Assembly (NCBI GenBank): GCA_963205495.1
Contig: CAUJIN010000070.1
Location: 1-45,212, forward strand
Length of the DNA stretch: 45,212 nt
Direction of reading: 5' to 3'
Source of the DNA: Pseudomonadota bacterium
Lineage (GTDB): Bacteria > Pseudomonadota > Gammaproteobacteria > Xanthomonadales > Xanthomonadaceae
Below the pieces are notes generated by a model that worked only from the letters and a program-made list of their open reading frames with translations, made no database searches and was not told the origin of the DNA. Shown one piece after another: positions 17,310 through 26,516 of this stretch. The stretch's first letter is position 1; every line of letters begins with the position of its first letter. The translations under genes and the position numbers were made by a program.

Positions 17310-18064
17310 GATGCGGATTCCGAGGCAAGCTGGTCGGAGGTTCGCCCGAAGCGCCGTTCGCGGCTGGCGAAGGCGTCCAGCGCCAGCCGCAATTGGGCGG
17401 CGTCGAAATCGGGCCACAGGGTGTCGGTGAAATACAGCTCGCAGTAGGCCAGCTGCCAGAGCAGGAAGTTGCTGATGCGCGTGTCGCCGCCGGTACGGAT
17501 GAACAGGTCGGGATCGGGCAGGTCGGACAGCGCCAGTGCCGATCCCAGTTCTGCCTCGCCGATGGCATCCGGAGACAGGCGCCCTTCGAGCGCGCGGCGG
17601 GCCAGGGTTCGAGCCGCCTGCGCCAGGTCCCAGCGTCCGCTGTAGTCGGCCGCGATGGTCAGGTGCAGGCGCGTGTTGGCGCGGGTCAGCGTCTCACCTC
17701 GCGCCATGCGCGCGCGGATGTCCGCGCTGAAGGCACCGCGCTCTCCGATGAAACGCAGCCGCACGCCGCGCCGGTGCAATTCGTCCACTTCGCGATCCAG
17801 CGCGCGCAGGAACAGCTGCATCAGCGCGCCGACCTCCTCGTCGGGACGCTGCCAGTTCTCGCGCGAGAACGCGAACAGGGTCAGGGCCGGGATGCCGGCC
17901 TCCAGGCAGGCGTCGATGCACAGGTTCGCGGCGCGCGCGCCGGCGCGGTGGCCGAGGCTGCGCGGCCGGTGTCGCATCTTCGCCCAGCGCCCGTTGCCGT
18001 CCATGATGATGGCGACGTGGCGCGGGCAGGGAGTCTGGGGAACGGGAAAGGGAGAATCGTTCAA
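17306..18064 (-). CDS. uppS: Undecaprenyl diphosphate synthase
   Basis: UppS condenses isopentenyl diphosphate into the C55 carrier used for peptidoglycan and O-antigen. The 252 residues carry [14 protein letters not shown] with catalytic Asp22, the helix [12 protein letters not shown], and the end motifs [19 protein letters not shown] and WPDF. The longest frame opens with TTG at 18064, and no ATG or GTG is available before the conserved region, so a rare TTG start is likely. The first codons read like a decayed GATTCCC-type repeat, as at lpxB. It overlaps cdsA by 4 bases. Confidence 0.95.
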   Translation of the reverse strand: MNDSPFPVPQTPCPRHVAIIMDGNGRWAKMRHRPRSLGHRAGARAANLCIDACLEAGIPALTLFAFSRENWQRPDEEVGALMQLFLRALDREVDELHRRGVRLRFIGERGAFSADIRARMARGETLTRANTRLHLTIAADYSGRWDLAQAARTLARRALEGRLSPDAIGEAELGSALALSDLPDPDLFIRTGGDTRISNFLLWQLAYCELYFTDTLWPDFDAAQLRLALDAFASRERRFGRTSDQLASESAS

Positions 18065-18120
18065 GCGGCACTCGCGGCGTTGATCGTCACCTGTCGCGGC
18101 AGGCGCCCGTGCGCCCGGCT

Positions 18121-18150
18121 TCCATTCCCGTCCATCGATTCCCGGCTCCC
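18121..18150. repeat. Degenerate GATTCCC-type repeat at the frr/uppS junction
   Basis: The 88-base gap holds ATTCCCG, CGATTCCCGG and GCTCCCG in short order, next to the frr stop. The start of uppS continues with similar C-rich units. It appears to be an eroded copy of the heptamer family seen intact at 8454-8481. Confidence 0.5.
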
Positions 18151-18152
18151 GC

Positions 18153-18710
18153 TCAGACCGCCATCAATTCGTCTTCCTTGGACTTCACCACGGCATCGAC
18201 GTCCTTGACCGCCTTGTCCGTCAGCTTCTGGATTTCGTCCTCGGCGCGGCGCTCGTCGTCTTCGCTGATGGACTTGGCCTTCTGCAGTTCCTTGACCTGC
18301 TGCAGGGCGTCGCGGCGGATGCTGCGGATCGCCACCTTGGAGTTCTCGCCCTCGCCGTGCACGTGCTTGACCAGCTCGCGGCGGCGCTCTTCGGTGAGCG
18401 GCGGCAGGTTGATGCGGATGACGGTGCCGGCGGTGTTGGGCGTCAGGCCGAGATCGGAAGCGTAGATCGCCTTCTCGATGGCACCGACCATGCCTTTTTC
18501 CCACGGCGTGATCGTCAGCGTGCGGGCATCGGCCACCGAAACCGTGGCCACCTGCGAAAGCGGCATGTCCGAGCCGTAGTAAACCACCTTGAGGTTGTCG
18601 ACCAGCGCGCTGCTGGCGCGGCCGGTGCGGACCTTGGTCAGCTCGAAGCGCAACGCGTCGATGGACTTGGCCATGCGGGTCTGGGTGTCGTTCTTGATGG
18701 TATTGAGCAT
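18153..18710 (-). CDS. frr: Ribosome recycling factor
   Basis: RRF splits the post-termination ribosome together with EF-G. The 185 residues are the family size. The start [33 protein letters not shown] is typical and the end [16 protein letters not shown] belongs to the three-helix bundle. [17 protein letters not shown] is the conserved turn. It lies 97 bases after pyrH; the gap holds a small stem and a good -10, so it may have a promoter of its own as well as read-through. Confidence 0.97.
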   Translation of the reverse strand: MLNTIKNDTQTRMAKSIDALRFELTKVRTGRASSALVDNLKVVYYGSDMPLSQVATVSVADARTLTITPWEKGMVGAIEKAIYASDLGLTPNTAGTVIRINLPPLTEERRRELVKHVHGEGENSKVAIRSIRRDALQQVKELQKAKSISEDDERRAEDEIQKLTDKAVKDVDAVVKSKEDELMAV

Positions 18711-18746
18711 GGGGCGGCTTCAGGTCGGCAGGATGGGCAAACGGGA

Positions 18747-18784
18747 AGTATAGGCGAAACCCGCCGCGACGCATGGCGCGTCGC
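18747..18784 (-). promoter_or_regulatory. Hairpin followed by a possible frr -10
   Basis: GCGACGC (18766-18772) pairs with GCGTCGC (18778-18784) around a 5-base loop just after the pyrH stop. On the minus strand TATACT (18752-18747) follows, a near-ideal -10, 37 bases before the frr start. No clear -35 is seen, so this is only a candidate. Confidence 0.3.
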
Positions 18785-18807
18785 AGCGCGGCAGTCGCGG
18801 CGGAAAA

Positions 18808-19539
18808 TCAGCAGCGGCCGTGCACCAGGGTGCCGATGGCCTTGCCCTGGACGATGCGCTTGAGGTCGCCGGCGCGGGTGATGTCGTAAATGCGCAGCGG
18901 CAGGTTGTAGTCGCGGCACAGCGCGATGGCTGCGGTATCCATCACCTGCAGGTCGCGCGCGATGACCTCGTCGTAGGAAAGGTGCTCGAAGCGGCGCGCG
19001 TCCTTCTTCTTCTTGGGGTCTGCGTCGTACACGCCATCGACCTTGGTGGCCTTGAGCAGCAGCTCGGCACCGATTTCCACCGCGCGCAGCGCCGCGGCCG
19101 AGTCGGTGGTGAAGAAGGGGTTGCCGGTGCCGGCCGCGAACAGCACGATGCGGCCTTTCTCCAGATGCCGGATGGCGCGGCGGCGGATGTAGTCCTCGCA
19201 GACTTCGTTGATCTTGATCGCGCTCATCACCCGGGCGCGCGCGCCGAGTTTCTCCAGCGCATCCTGCATGGCCAGGGCGTTCATCACCGTGGCCAGCATG
19301 CCCATGTGGTCGCCGGTGACGCGGTCCATGCCGGCCGAAGCCAGGCCCGCGCCGCGGAAGATGTTGCCTCCGCCGATCACCAGGCCCACTTCCACGCCGT
19401 CGTTCTGCAATTCGACGACCTCGCGCGCCAGCCGTCCCAGCACTTCCGGGTCGATGCCGTAATCGGCGGCTCCCATCAGCGCCTCGCCGCTGAGTTTCAG
19501 GAGAATGCGGCGATACTTCGGCGCGGCGGGGGCATTCAT
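18808..19539 (-). CDS. pyrH: UMP kinase
   Basis: PyrH phosphorylates UMP to UDP in pyrimidine synthesis and is allosterically controlled. The 243 residues carry [25 protein letters not shown], the helix with [26 protein letters not shown] and [17 protein letters not shown]. The ATG at 19539 has GGAG about 7 bases upstream; the longer frame adds six Pro-rich residues. In most related genomes tsf precedes pyrH directly. Here four divergent defence genes separate them and pyrH has its own -10 element. Confidence 0.97.
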   Translation of the reverse strand: MNAPAAPKYRRILLKLSGEALMGAADYGIDPEVLGRLAREVVELQNDGVEVGLVIGGGNIFRGAGLASAGMDRVTGDHMGMLATVMNALAMQDALEKLGARARVMSAIKINEVCEDYIRRRAIRHLEKGRIVLFAAGTGNPFFTTDSAAALRAVEIGAELLLKATKVDGVYDADPKKKKDARRFEHLSYDEVIARDLQVMDTAAIALCRDYNLPLRIYDITRAGDLKRIVQGKAIGTLVHGRC

Positions 19540-19568
19540 GGGCGGCTCCGGGGGCACAAAACGGCGGA

Positions 19569-19574
19569 ATTGTA
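19569..19574 (-). promoter_or_regulatory. Candidate pyrH -10
   Basis: On the minus strand GGCTACAAT places TACAAT at 19574-19569, 30 bases before the pyrH ATG, giving a short leader of roughly 22 bases. The -35 region is C-rich and weak. This would allow pyrH-frr and following genes to be transcribed although the Wadjet operon separates them from rpsB-tsf. Confidence 0.45.
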
Positions 19575-19740
19575 GCCGAGCCGGAAGGGAAGGGCGTGCT
19601 CGGGGCGCAGATCGCTGTCGGCCCGGATGCAGTGCGTTCAGACGGATGCCCGCCTGCGGCGCGCCTTAACTTGCGCGGGAACATGCAATAGGCTGGCGGC
19701 CGCGCAATCTGCGTGACTTGAGCCAGGTTAGGAGTCCGGA

Positions 19741-21180
19741 GTGGCAATGCAGGGGAATGCGCCCTTGTTCGAGGTGCTTCCGACAGGCGTGTTCGGGCCG
19801 CTGGCTTCGCCCAACCGCGCGCACTACTGGGCGCTGCTGTGCCGGCTTTACGACGACTATTTCGGCCCGGACGCGCCGCTGCCGCCGTCGACCGGATTCC
19901 AGCGCCGCGAGATCACCGCCGCGATCGAACGCTACCTGCTCAGCGACGACCCTTGGGAAGACGAGGAGGCGCAGGCACCGGACGCGCCGCTCAACGTGCG
20001 CGCCAACGCCATCCACGAACGCTTCCGCGTCGCCGGCTGGCTGCGTCAGGAGCGCGTCGGCGCGCGCGAGATGGTGACGATGCCGCCGCTGGTGGCGCAG
20101 TTTCTCGCCACTCTGGTGGAGTTCGCCGAACACGGCCCGACCTTCGTTTCGGCCAAGGTGCGTTCGATCGAGCTGCAGCTGCATCAGGTGGCGGAGGGCC
20201 GGGCGTTCGGCGACGCGCTGGACGAGGCCGCCGACCAGGCGCGGCGGCTGCTGGTATCGCTCAGCTCGATGAGCCTGAAGGTGCGCGATCTGATGCCCGA
20301 GCTGACCCTCGCCGAGAGCACCGCGCAGTTCGCTCGGGCGTGGTTCGAGCGCTACGTCGAAAATTTCTTCGTCGGCGACTACGCCGATCTGCACCGTGCA
20401 GACCATCCGCTGGCGCGCCGCAGCGCCATCCTCGCGATGGCGCGCGAAATCGAAGGTGGATCGCCGCGCGCGGCGGTGCTGGGCTGGTACCGCGAACATC
20501 TGACCTGCGGGGATGCCGAACGCGCCGAGGCGCGTCTGGCGCGCAGCCTGCGCCGGTTGCGCGAACTGGATCGCATCGACGAATACCTCGGTCGGCTCGA
20601 CGAGGACATCCGGCGGGCCAACCGCCGCGCGCTGGCCTTCCTCGACTACCGCCTGCGCGCCCCGGCGAAACTCGACGTGCTGCTCAAGCGCGCGGTGCGC
20701 GGCGCGCTCGCGGCCGATCCGGACGCCCTGCGCCTGCCGGTTGCGCCGGGCGAGCTGATGGACGAAACCGGCCTGCGCCCGCCGCGCCGCCGGCCCGCCG
20801 CCATCGCGCGCAGCGCCAACGCCGTGGCCCGCCCCACGCCAGAACAGCAGGCGCGCCTTGCCCTGCTGCGGCAGATCAAGCGCGCGCGGCTGGTGACGCC
20901 CGAGGACATGGCGCGCTACGTCGGCCGCCACCTTGCGGCGGACGGGCGAATCGAGTCCCCGCAGCTGGGCATCGACAGCATCGCGGACCTGCGCGCCTAT
21001 CAGACCCTGTTGACCCTGGCCCTGCGAAGCCGGCGCCTCGGCGGGCTGCGACGCGACGATCCGATCGGCCGGATCGCCAAGGGCTTCCGGGTCGAACTCC
21101 TCGATGCCGGCGAACGCGACGACAACGGCTACCTGCGTGCCCCGCGCTTTGCCATCCAACGGATCCGTACCACCGCATGA
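19741..21180 (+). CDS. jetA: Wadjet defence protein JetA (MukF-like kleisin)
   Basis: This 479-residue protein is the first of four overlapping genes whose order and content match the Wadjet (JetABCD, also MksF/E/B/G) anti-plasmid system. JetA is the kleisin that bridges the SMC heads. The opening LFEVLPTGVFGPLASPNRAHYWALLCRLY resembles the JetA type I family (DUF5716) as I recall it. The middle is helical and charged (about 130-330), and the end has a winged-helix-like segment followed by GFRVELLDAG. The GTG at 19741 is preceded by AGGAG with a 6-base spacer, so I prefer it to the ATG two codons on. The next gene overlaps by ATGA. Base use looks like the neighbours. Confidence 0.85.
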   Translation: MAMQGNAPLFEVLPTGVFGPLASPNRAHYWALLCRLYDDYFGPDAPLPPSTGFQRREITAAIERYLLSDDPWEDEEAQAPDAPLNVRANAIHERFRVAGWLRQERVGAREMVTMPPLVAQFLATLVEFAEHGPTFVSAKVRSIELQLHQVAEGRAFGDALDEAADQARRLLVSLSSMSLKVRDLMPELTLAESTAQFARAWFERYVENFFVGDYADLHRADHPLARRSAILAMAREIEGGSPRAAVLGWYREHLTCGDAERAEARLARSLRRLRELDRIDEYLGRLDEDIRRANRRALAFLDYRLRAPAKLDVLLKRAVRGALAADPDALRLPVAPGELMDETGLRPPRRRPAAIARSANAVARPTPEQQARLALLRQIKRARLVTPEDMARYVGRHLAADGRIESPQLGIDSIADLRAYQTLLTLALRSRRLGGLRRDDPIGRIAKGFRVELLDAGERDDNGYLRAPRFAIQRIRTTA

Positions 21181-21809
21181 AACGCAGCTGGAACCTCCTT
21201 TCCCAACAGTCGAACGGCCTCTACACCGTGGCCGACTTCGAGCGCGCCGCCTATCGGCTGGTCACCGAACAGGTGCTCTATGCCAGCGATCGCGGTGCGC
21301 GCAGCGCCTACCACCTGATCGAAGACCACTTCGAGGATTTCTTCGCGGCGCTGGCACCGCTGGGCATCCGGCTGGAACGCAACGCCCACTACCGCTACCT
21401 GGTGGCGCTGCCGGCGCACGCCGACGGGGTGCCGGTGACGCTGGAGGAAACCCTGCTGCTCCTGGTGCTGCGCCAGCGTTACGACGAAGCCGCGCGGCAG
21501 GGCAGCCTGGAGGAATTCGGCGAAGTCGTCGTGGAATTGCCCGACCTGCAGGAAGCCTATCCGGCGCTGACCAGCCGCCCGATGCCGGAGGTGGGCGCCC
21601 TGCGATCGCTGCTGCGCAGCGCCCGCCGCTGGGGCGTGGCGCGGCTGGTGGATTCCGAGCCCGACGACCCGCAGCCCTTCCACCTGCGCGTGCGCCCCGC
21701 CATCGTCGAGATCGTGGGCGAGGCCTGGCTGCAGCGGCTGGACCAGCACCACCGCGACGACGACTCCAGCGACGAGGCCGCCACGGAGGACGACGATGCA
21801 GCGGCTTGA
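21177..21809 (+). CDS. jetB: Wadjet defence protein JetB (MukE-like)
   Basis: This 210-residue protein fits JetB (DUF4194), the MukE-like winged-helix subunit that joins the kleisin. Recognisable parts are FERAAYRLVTEQVLYASDRGARSAYHLIEDHFEDFF, the segment NAHYRYLVALP, and ETLLLLVLRQRYDEAARQG, which is the usual core. The C-terminus is acidic (HHRDDDSSDEAATEDDDAAA). The ATG lies in the jetA stop (ATGA) and the stop lies 14 bases inside jetC, so the proteins should be made together at matched levels. Confidence 0.87.
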   Translation: MKRSWNLLSQQSNGLYTVADFERAAYRLVTEQVLYASDRGARSAYHLIEDHFEDFFAALAPLGIRLERNAHYRYLVALPAHADGVPVTLEETLLLLVLRQRYDEAARQGSLEEFGEVVVELPDLQEAYPALTSRPMPEVGALRSLLRSARRWGVARLVDSEPDDPQPFHLRVRPAIVEIVGEAWLQRLDQHHRDDDSSDEAATEDDDAAA

Positions 21810-24800
21810 ATGCGTGCACCTGGTGCAGTTCTTCCTGTTCGAGGCGCAGACCCTGGAGCTGGACCGAACCTGCGCCATCATCGCCCCCAACGGTGCCGGC
21901 AAGAGCGCCCTGCTGGACGCGCTGCAGATCGTGCTGCTGGGCGCGGATCGCACGCGCATCCGCTTCAACGCGCAGGCCGGCGGCAGCGCCCGCGCGCGCT
22001 CTATCCGCGACTACTGCCTGGGCACCTGGCGCAGCGGCGAGGACGGACGCAAGCGCCGCACCGCGACCACCTACATCTCGCTGGTGTTCCGCGACGAGGA
22101 CACCGGCCTGCTGCTGACCGCCGGGATCGCGCTGGGCGCCAGCGCCGACGAACCCGAGCACCGCGTCTATGGCCAGTACCTGGCGCCGGGCGTGGCGTTG
22201 ACGCTGGAGGACCACCTGGAGCGCGCGAACGGCCGCGAGCTGCCGCTGGCCTGGGCCACCTTTCGCGAGCTGATGGCCCGGCGCTGCCGCGAGGCCGGTA
22301 CCGGCCTGGAGCTGCACAGCGGCGGCGAGCGTTTCCTCAGGGACCTGCTCTACCGCCTGCGCGCCGCGCCCACTGCCCAGCCCGACCTCAACGCCTACCG
22401 CAAGGCCTTCCAGAACGCGCTGAACCTGCAGCGCGTGGAAGACGTGGACCTGTTCGTGCGTACCCTCGTGGCCGAGGATCGGCCTACCGACATCGCCCGC
22501 TTCCGCGCCCTGCTGGAAACCTTCCGCCAGCTCAAGGAGCGGATCGAGCAGGTGGTGGCGCGCATCGCTTCCGCCGAAGGCGTGGATGCCCAGTACGAGA
22601 AGATCGCGCGCGAGGCCACCCGCGCCGCGAGCTGCCGCGCGCTGGCCGCCGAATACGCGCGCGACCTCTGTGCCGAGCAGATCGAGGCTGCGGAAGATGC
22701 CTGCGGACAGGCCGAGAGGCAGCTGGAGGATACCCGCCGCGCGCTCGCCGAGGCCAGCCTCGAACAGCAGTCCGTCGAAGATGCCCACGCCCAGGCCAGC
22801 GCGCGCCTGCAGGGCAGCGCCGGCTATGGCGAGCAGGCCCAGTTTGACGCGCTGGCCGGACGCGATCGTGCCGAGCTGGCGCGGCTCAGGCGCGAGCTGG
22901 CCCGCGGCATCGGACAGGCGCGCGAACCCTGGCTTGCGGCCGCGCGTCTGGAACTTCCCGGGCTGGATGCGGCGGTGCTGGCGCAGGCGCGTTCGGCCTG
23001 GCAGCACTGGCACGATGCGCTGGCCGAGCTTCCCGCCGAAGCCGAGTTGCCGTGGGAGCCGGCCGAACTGTTTTCCCGGGCGCAGCAGGCGCTGGTGGCC
23101 GTCCAGCCGCTGATCGCCGCCATCGACGGCCACGCGCGCGCCCTGCACGCGCGCGTGGACGAGGCGCGGGGGCGGCTGGAGGCCGTGCGAGCGAACCAGA
23201 AGCGACTTGCCGCAGGTCAGGCCGAACTGAACCCGGACGTGCTGCGGCTGATGGGCTACCTGCACGACGAAGGCATCGCCGCGCGCCCGGTTTGCGACCT
23301 GGTGCGGGTGGCCGATCCGGCGTGGCAGGGCGCGATCGAGGCCTATCTGCGCAGCAACGTCGAGGCGCTCCTGATCCCCGCCGCCGACGAGGCGCGCGCG
23401 GTGAAGCTGTACCGCGCGCTCAGCGGCGGGCGCAGCGTCTACGGCGTCAAGCTCGCGCTCTCCAGCCAGTGTCCGCGCGAATCGGAGCCGCCGCGGCAAG
23501 ACAGCGTGGCCGCGCTGCTGCAAGGCGACAGCGTCGAGGCGCTGGGCTTTCTGCGCCGGCAGCTGGGCGAGCTGCGCTGCGTGGACAGCGAGGCCGAGCT
23601 GATCGCCGCGCGCCAGGGACTCACCCGCGACGGCCTCCTGGCCAAGGGCGGCAGCATCGAGCGCCTGCGCCTGCCGGCCCCCGGAGAACTCAAGATCGGC
23701 GCCAGCGACAATCGCGCCCGCCTGCGCGTGCTGCGCGAGGACCTGGAGGCGGCGGAACAGGCGCTGCGCCAGCTCGAACCGGCGCTGCAGCGCGCCGAGG
23801 CCTGCCAGCGCGGCCTGGCGCCGCTGGCCGATCCCGCGCAGTTCGCCCGGATGCTGCACGAAGCAGCGCTGGAGCATCGCCAGGTGCTGCGGCGCTACCG
23901 CGAGGCGATGGATGGCCGCAACGCGGCGATGCATCCGGACCTGCTGCGCGCCGCCGAGCAGCTGCGCGAGCTGTCCGAACGGCTCGCCGCCTGCCGCGCC
24001 GGGCGCGACGAGCTGCTGCGCCGCGAGGCGGTCGAAGATGGCGAGGCGAAACGTCTGCTGCGCCTGCTCGACGGCCTGCGCGCGCAGGAGGAACTGGTGG
24101 CGCGGCGCGCGGTGGACGCCTTCCGTGACGCCGACGTCGACCCCAACCGGGTCGAGCGCCTGCGCGAGGAGATGGACGGCAAGTGGCCCACGCTGAAGGA
24201 GCGCAGCGAGCGCTGCGAGGAACGCGCCCGCGACAGCGACCGCCAGCTCGACAACCTCAAGCCCGAAGCCTGGGGCGGGCTTGCGCAATACGCCAAGGAC
24301 CACGGGCTCTCGCTGGAACTGGCCCCCGGCGACTGGCGCGCGGCGCGCGCCCTGCTGGCCGGCGAGCTGGCCCATCTGCGCGAGTCGGAACTGGCCAACT
24401 ACCAGCGCCAGGCCGAGGAAGCCTACGCCACTGCCACCGTGACCTTCCGCAGCAACGTGGCCTCGGCGCTGTACGACAACTTCAGCAAGCTCAAGTACCA
24501 GATCGGCACGCTCAACCGCACCCTCAGAGCCAGCCCCGCGTTCTCCAACAACGAGCGCTACCAGTTCACCTTCGATGTCGCGCCCGAATACCGCGAGCTG
24601 CATCGCTTCATCCAGCGCGTGGCCGGCGTGGGCGGCGAGGACAACCTGTTCGGCAGCGCCGGCGAGGTGCCGGCCGCGTTCCGCGAGCTGATCGAGGACA
24701 ACGCTTCTCAGCGCGGCGCGGCCTCGCCACTGGACGACTACCGCCGCTTCTTCCGCTTCGAGGTCGAGATACGCCAGGACGACAGGCGCATCGGCTCGCT

Positions 24801-25221
24801 CTCCGAACGCATGCGCTCGGGTTCCGGCGGCGAGCACCGCGCGCCGCTGTACGTCATCGCCGGCGCCGCGCTGGCCGCCGCCTACGGCAAGAGCGAGGCC
24901 CATCCGGGTGGCCTGGGGCTGATCCTGCTGGACGAGTTCGGCGACAAGATCGACGCCCAGAACGCGCGCGCCACGGTCGACTACCTGCGCTCGCTGGGCC
25001 TGCAGCTGATCCTCGCCGCGCCCGACACAGCGCAGGGCACGCTCTCGGGCGTGCTGGACAGCTACATCGAGCTGTTCCGCGACGGCGACCTCTTGCAGGC
25101 CGAGCGCATCGAAGTGGGGTCGGCCGCGCGCGAGCTGCTGCTCTCCGACCAGTTCGACCTGCACCCCGAGCTGCTGGCCGTCGAAGCCGCGCGCATCGCC
25201 GCCGCAAGAGCGGGCGCGTGA
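21796..25221 (+). CDS. jetC: Wadjet defence protein JetC (MukB/SMC-like ATPase)
   Basis: JetC is the SMC motor of the Wadjet complex, which is thought to extrude DNA loops and feed small circular plasmids to the JetD nuclease. The 1141 residues begin with the Walker A loop APNGAGKSALLD (Lys36). They end with the ABC signature SGSGGEH (1008-1014) and Walker B LILLDEFGDKID (Asp1046, Glu1047). Two long Glu/Arg/Ala-rich coiled-coil halves (about 235-470 and 640-900) flank a hinge (about 475-630) containing GIAARPVCDLVRVADPAWQGAIEAYL. GGAGGA lies 5 bases before the ATG. Both nucleotide-binding motifs are intact, so the ATPase should be active. Confidence 0.93.
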   Translation: MQRLECVHLVQFFLFEAQTLELDRTCAIIAPNGAGKSALLDALQIVLLGADRTRIRFNAQAGGSARARSIRDYCLGTWRSGEDGRKRRTATTYISLVFRDEDTGLLLTAGIALGASADEPEHRVYGQYLAPGVALTLEDHLERANGRELPLAWATFRELMARRCREAGTGLELHSGGERFLRDLLYRLRAAPTAQPDLNAYRKAFQNALNLQRVEDVDLFVRTLVAEDRPTDIARFRALLETFRQLKERIEQVVARIASAEGVDAQYEKIAREATRAASCRALAAEYARDLCAEQIEAAEDACGQAERQLEDTRRALAEASLEQQSVEDAHAQASARLQGSAGYGEQAQFDALAGRDRAELARLRRELARGIGQAREPWLAAARLELPGLDAAVLAQARSAWQHWHDALAELPAEAELPWEPAELFSRAQQALVAVQPLIAAIDGHARALHARVDEARGRLEAVRANQKRLAAGQAELNPDVLRLMGYLHDEGIAARPVCDLVRVADPAWQGAIEAYLRSNVEALLIPAADEARAVKLYRALSGGRSVYGVKLALSSQCPRESEPPRQDSVAALLQGDSVEALGFLRRQLGELRCVDSEAELIAARQGLTRDGLLAKGGSIERLRLPAPGELKIGASDNRARLRVLREDLEAAEQALRQLEPALQRAEACQRGLAPLADPAQFARMLHEAALEHRQVLRRYREAMDGRNAAMHPDLLRAAEQLRELSERLAACRAGRDELLRREAVEDGEAKRLLRLLDGLRAQEELVARRAVDAFRDADVDPNRVERLREEMDGKWPTLKERSERCEERARDSDRQLDNLKPEAWGGLAQYAKDHGLSLELAPGDWRAARALLAGELAHLRESELANYQRQAEEAYATATVTFRSNVASALYDNFSKLKYQIGTLNRTLRASPAFSNNERYQFTFDVAPEYRELHRFIQRVAGVGGEDNLFGSAGEVPAAFRELIEDNASQRGAASPLDDYRRFFRFEVEIRQDDRRIGSLSERMRSGSGGEHRAPLYVIAGAALAAAYGKSEAHPGGLGLILLDEFGDKIDAQNARATVDYLRSLGLQLILAAPDTAQGTLSGVLDSYIELFRDGDLLQAERIEVGSAARELLLSDQFDLHPELLAVEAARIAAARAGA

Positions 25222-26414
25222 GCGAAGCGCGCGCCCTGCTGGAAAGCCTGCTGCGCCGCGCCGAACGCGCGCACCGGCGCGGCGAGGCGCGCGCGGTCGC
25301 CTGCAACCTGGCCAGCGTGGAGGGCTACGCCGCTCTTCGCACGCTGGCGCAGCTGGAAGCCTTCCACGCCGAGATCGCCCTGGCCGAACGCGCCGGCGCG
25401 CTCCGCGTGCAGCGCGCAATCCATCACGGCGATGGCCAGCAGCTGCGGCGCCTCGAAGTGCACGATGCCGCCGCGCTGGCGCGGCATCTGGGCGTGGTGC
25501 TGCTGGAAGATCGGGTGGATGCGGCGGAAGCCGTGCTTGCGCCGTGGCGTTCCCGCTTCCCCGTGCTGGAGGAGGTGCTCGCGCTCTGGCGCGCCGGCCG
25601 CAAGCTGCGCGGTGCCGGTCCCGAAGCCGCCGCGGAGCTGGCCGACGCCGCCCGCGCCGCCGCCGCGCGGCTGGAGGATGCCGGCGGCGAGCGCATCCTG
25701 CGGCGCGAAAGCGTGCGCCTCTTCGGCGACAGCAAGCGCCTGGAAAAGCTCACCGGCTGGCTGGAGCTTCTGGCCACGAACGAACTGGCCGCCAGCGGGC
25801 TGGAAGAGGCGGACGTCTGGGCCCTGTTCAGCCTGCGCCGCGAACCGCAGCCGCTGCTGCTGGCCGCGCGCGGCACGGCCACGGTGGGCGACACCGAGCT
25901 GCCGCTGCCGGCGCCCTTCATCGGCCTGCCGCTGGAAAGCCTGCGCGCGCTGCGCACCGAGGCGCGCTACCTGCTCAGCATCGAGAACCTCGCCAGCTTC
26001 CACGATGCCGCACGCGCGCCCGGCGCCGAGCGCGGTCTGCTTGTCTACACCGGCGGGATGCCTTCGCCGGCCTGGCGCGCGGCCTACGTCCGCATCCTTG
26101 CCGATCTGCCCGCGCAGGCTCCGGTCTTCCACTGGGGCGATATCGACGAAGGCGGCTTTCGAATCGCCGCCAAGCTGGCGGAAACGGCCGCCGCCGCGGG
26201 ACGAAGCCTGCGGCCGTGGCGGATGTCACCGGACGGTCTTCCGGATGAACTCCGCGCCAGGGCGGCGCGCCCGGACGCGGCGCGGCTGGAGCGGATGCGC
26301 GGCTGGGCCAATCGGGCGGGCTGGGGCGATCTGGGCGATGCACTTTTGCGCGCGCCGCTCTTGCTGGAGCAGGAGCACCTGCCCGCGCGGCTCCCCGAAC
26401 TGCCGGGCGAGTGA
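25218..26414 (+). CDS. jetD: Wadjet defence nuclease JetD (Toprim domain)
   Basis: JetD is the Wadjet effector that cleaves DNA. With the GTG start at 25218, which overlaps the jetC stop as GTGA, it has 398 residues, a normal length for the DUF3322-DUF2220 pair. The N-terminal half (about 1-190) is helical with RRESVRLFGDSKRLEKLTG. The C-terminal Toprim-like domain holds SIENLASFH with Glu256 and HWGDIDEGGFRIA with Asp308 and Asp310, the expected metal-binding acids. All are present, so the nuclease looks functional. The frame is open upstream inside jetC, but the conserved start is here. Confidence 0.9.
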   Translation: MSEARALLESLLRRAERAHRRGEARAVACNLASVEGYAALRTLAQLEAFHAEIALAERAGALRVQRAIHHGDGQQLRRLEVHDAAALARHLGVVLLEDRVDAAEAVLAPWRSRFPVLEEVLALWRAGRKLRGAGPEAAAELADAARAAAARLEDAGGERILRRESVRLFGDSKRLEKLTGWLELLATNELAASGLEEADVWALFSLRREPQPLLLAARGTATVGDTELPLPAPFIGLPLESLRALRTEARYLLSIENLASFHDAARAPGAERGLLVYTGGMPSPAWRAAYVRILADLPAQAPVFHWGDIDEGGFRIAAKLAETAAAAGRSLRPWRMSPDGLPDELRARAARPDAARLERMRGWANRAGWGDLGDALLRAPLLLEQEHLPARLPELPGE

Positions 26415-26463
26415 GGCTGAGGATCCGGTGTGCCGTGTCGCCGGGTCCCGATGGCCGCGCAGC

Positions 26464-26493
26464 AAAAAGGCCGCGGTTTCCCGCGGCCTTTTT
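26464..26493. terminator. Strong bidirectional terminator between jetD and tsf
   Basis: AAAAAGGCCGCGG (26464-26476) and CCGCGGCCTTTTT (26481-26493) pair perfectly over 13 bases around a TTTC loop. Both strands end the stem in a run of five T. It serves the convergent jetD and tsf transcripts. Confidence 0.93.
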
Positions 26494-26516
26494 CGACAGC
26501 CAGGCAGTCGGATGGA

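Noticed and set aside
21262..25419. A 1385-residue minus-strand open frame
   Set aside because: It lies antisense to jetB/jetC. It has shadow composition (Ala, Gly, Arg, Gln, Val) and no motif, while the plus-strand gene has Walker A, signature and Walker B.
19540..26516. Insertion sequence or att-like direct repeats flanking the Wadjet operon
   Set aside because: I looked at both flanks and saw no transposase, terminal inverted repeat or obvious direct repeat.
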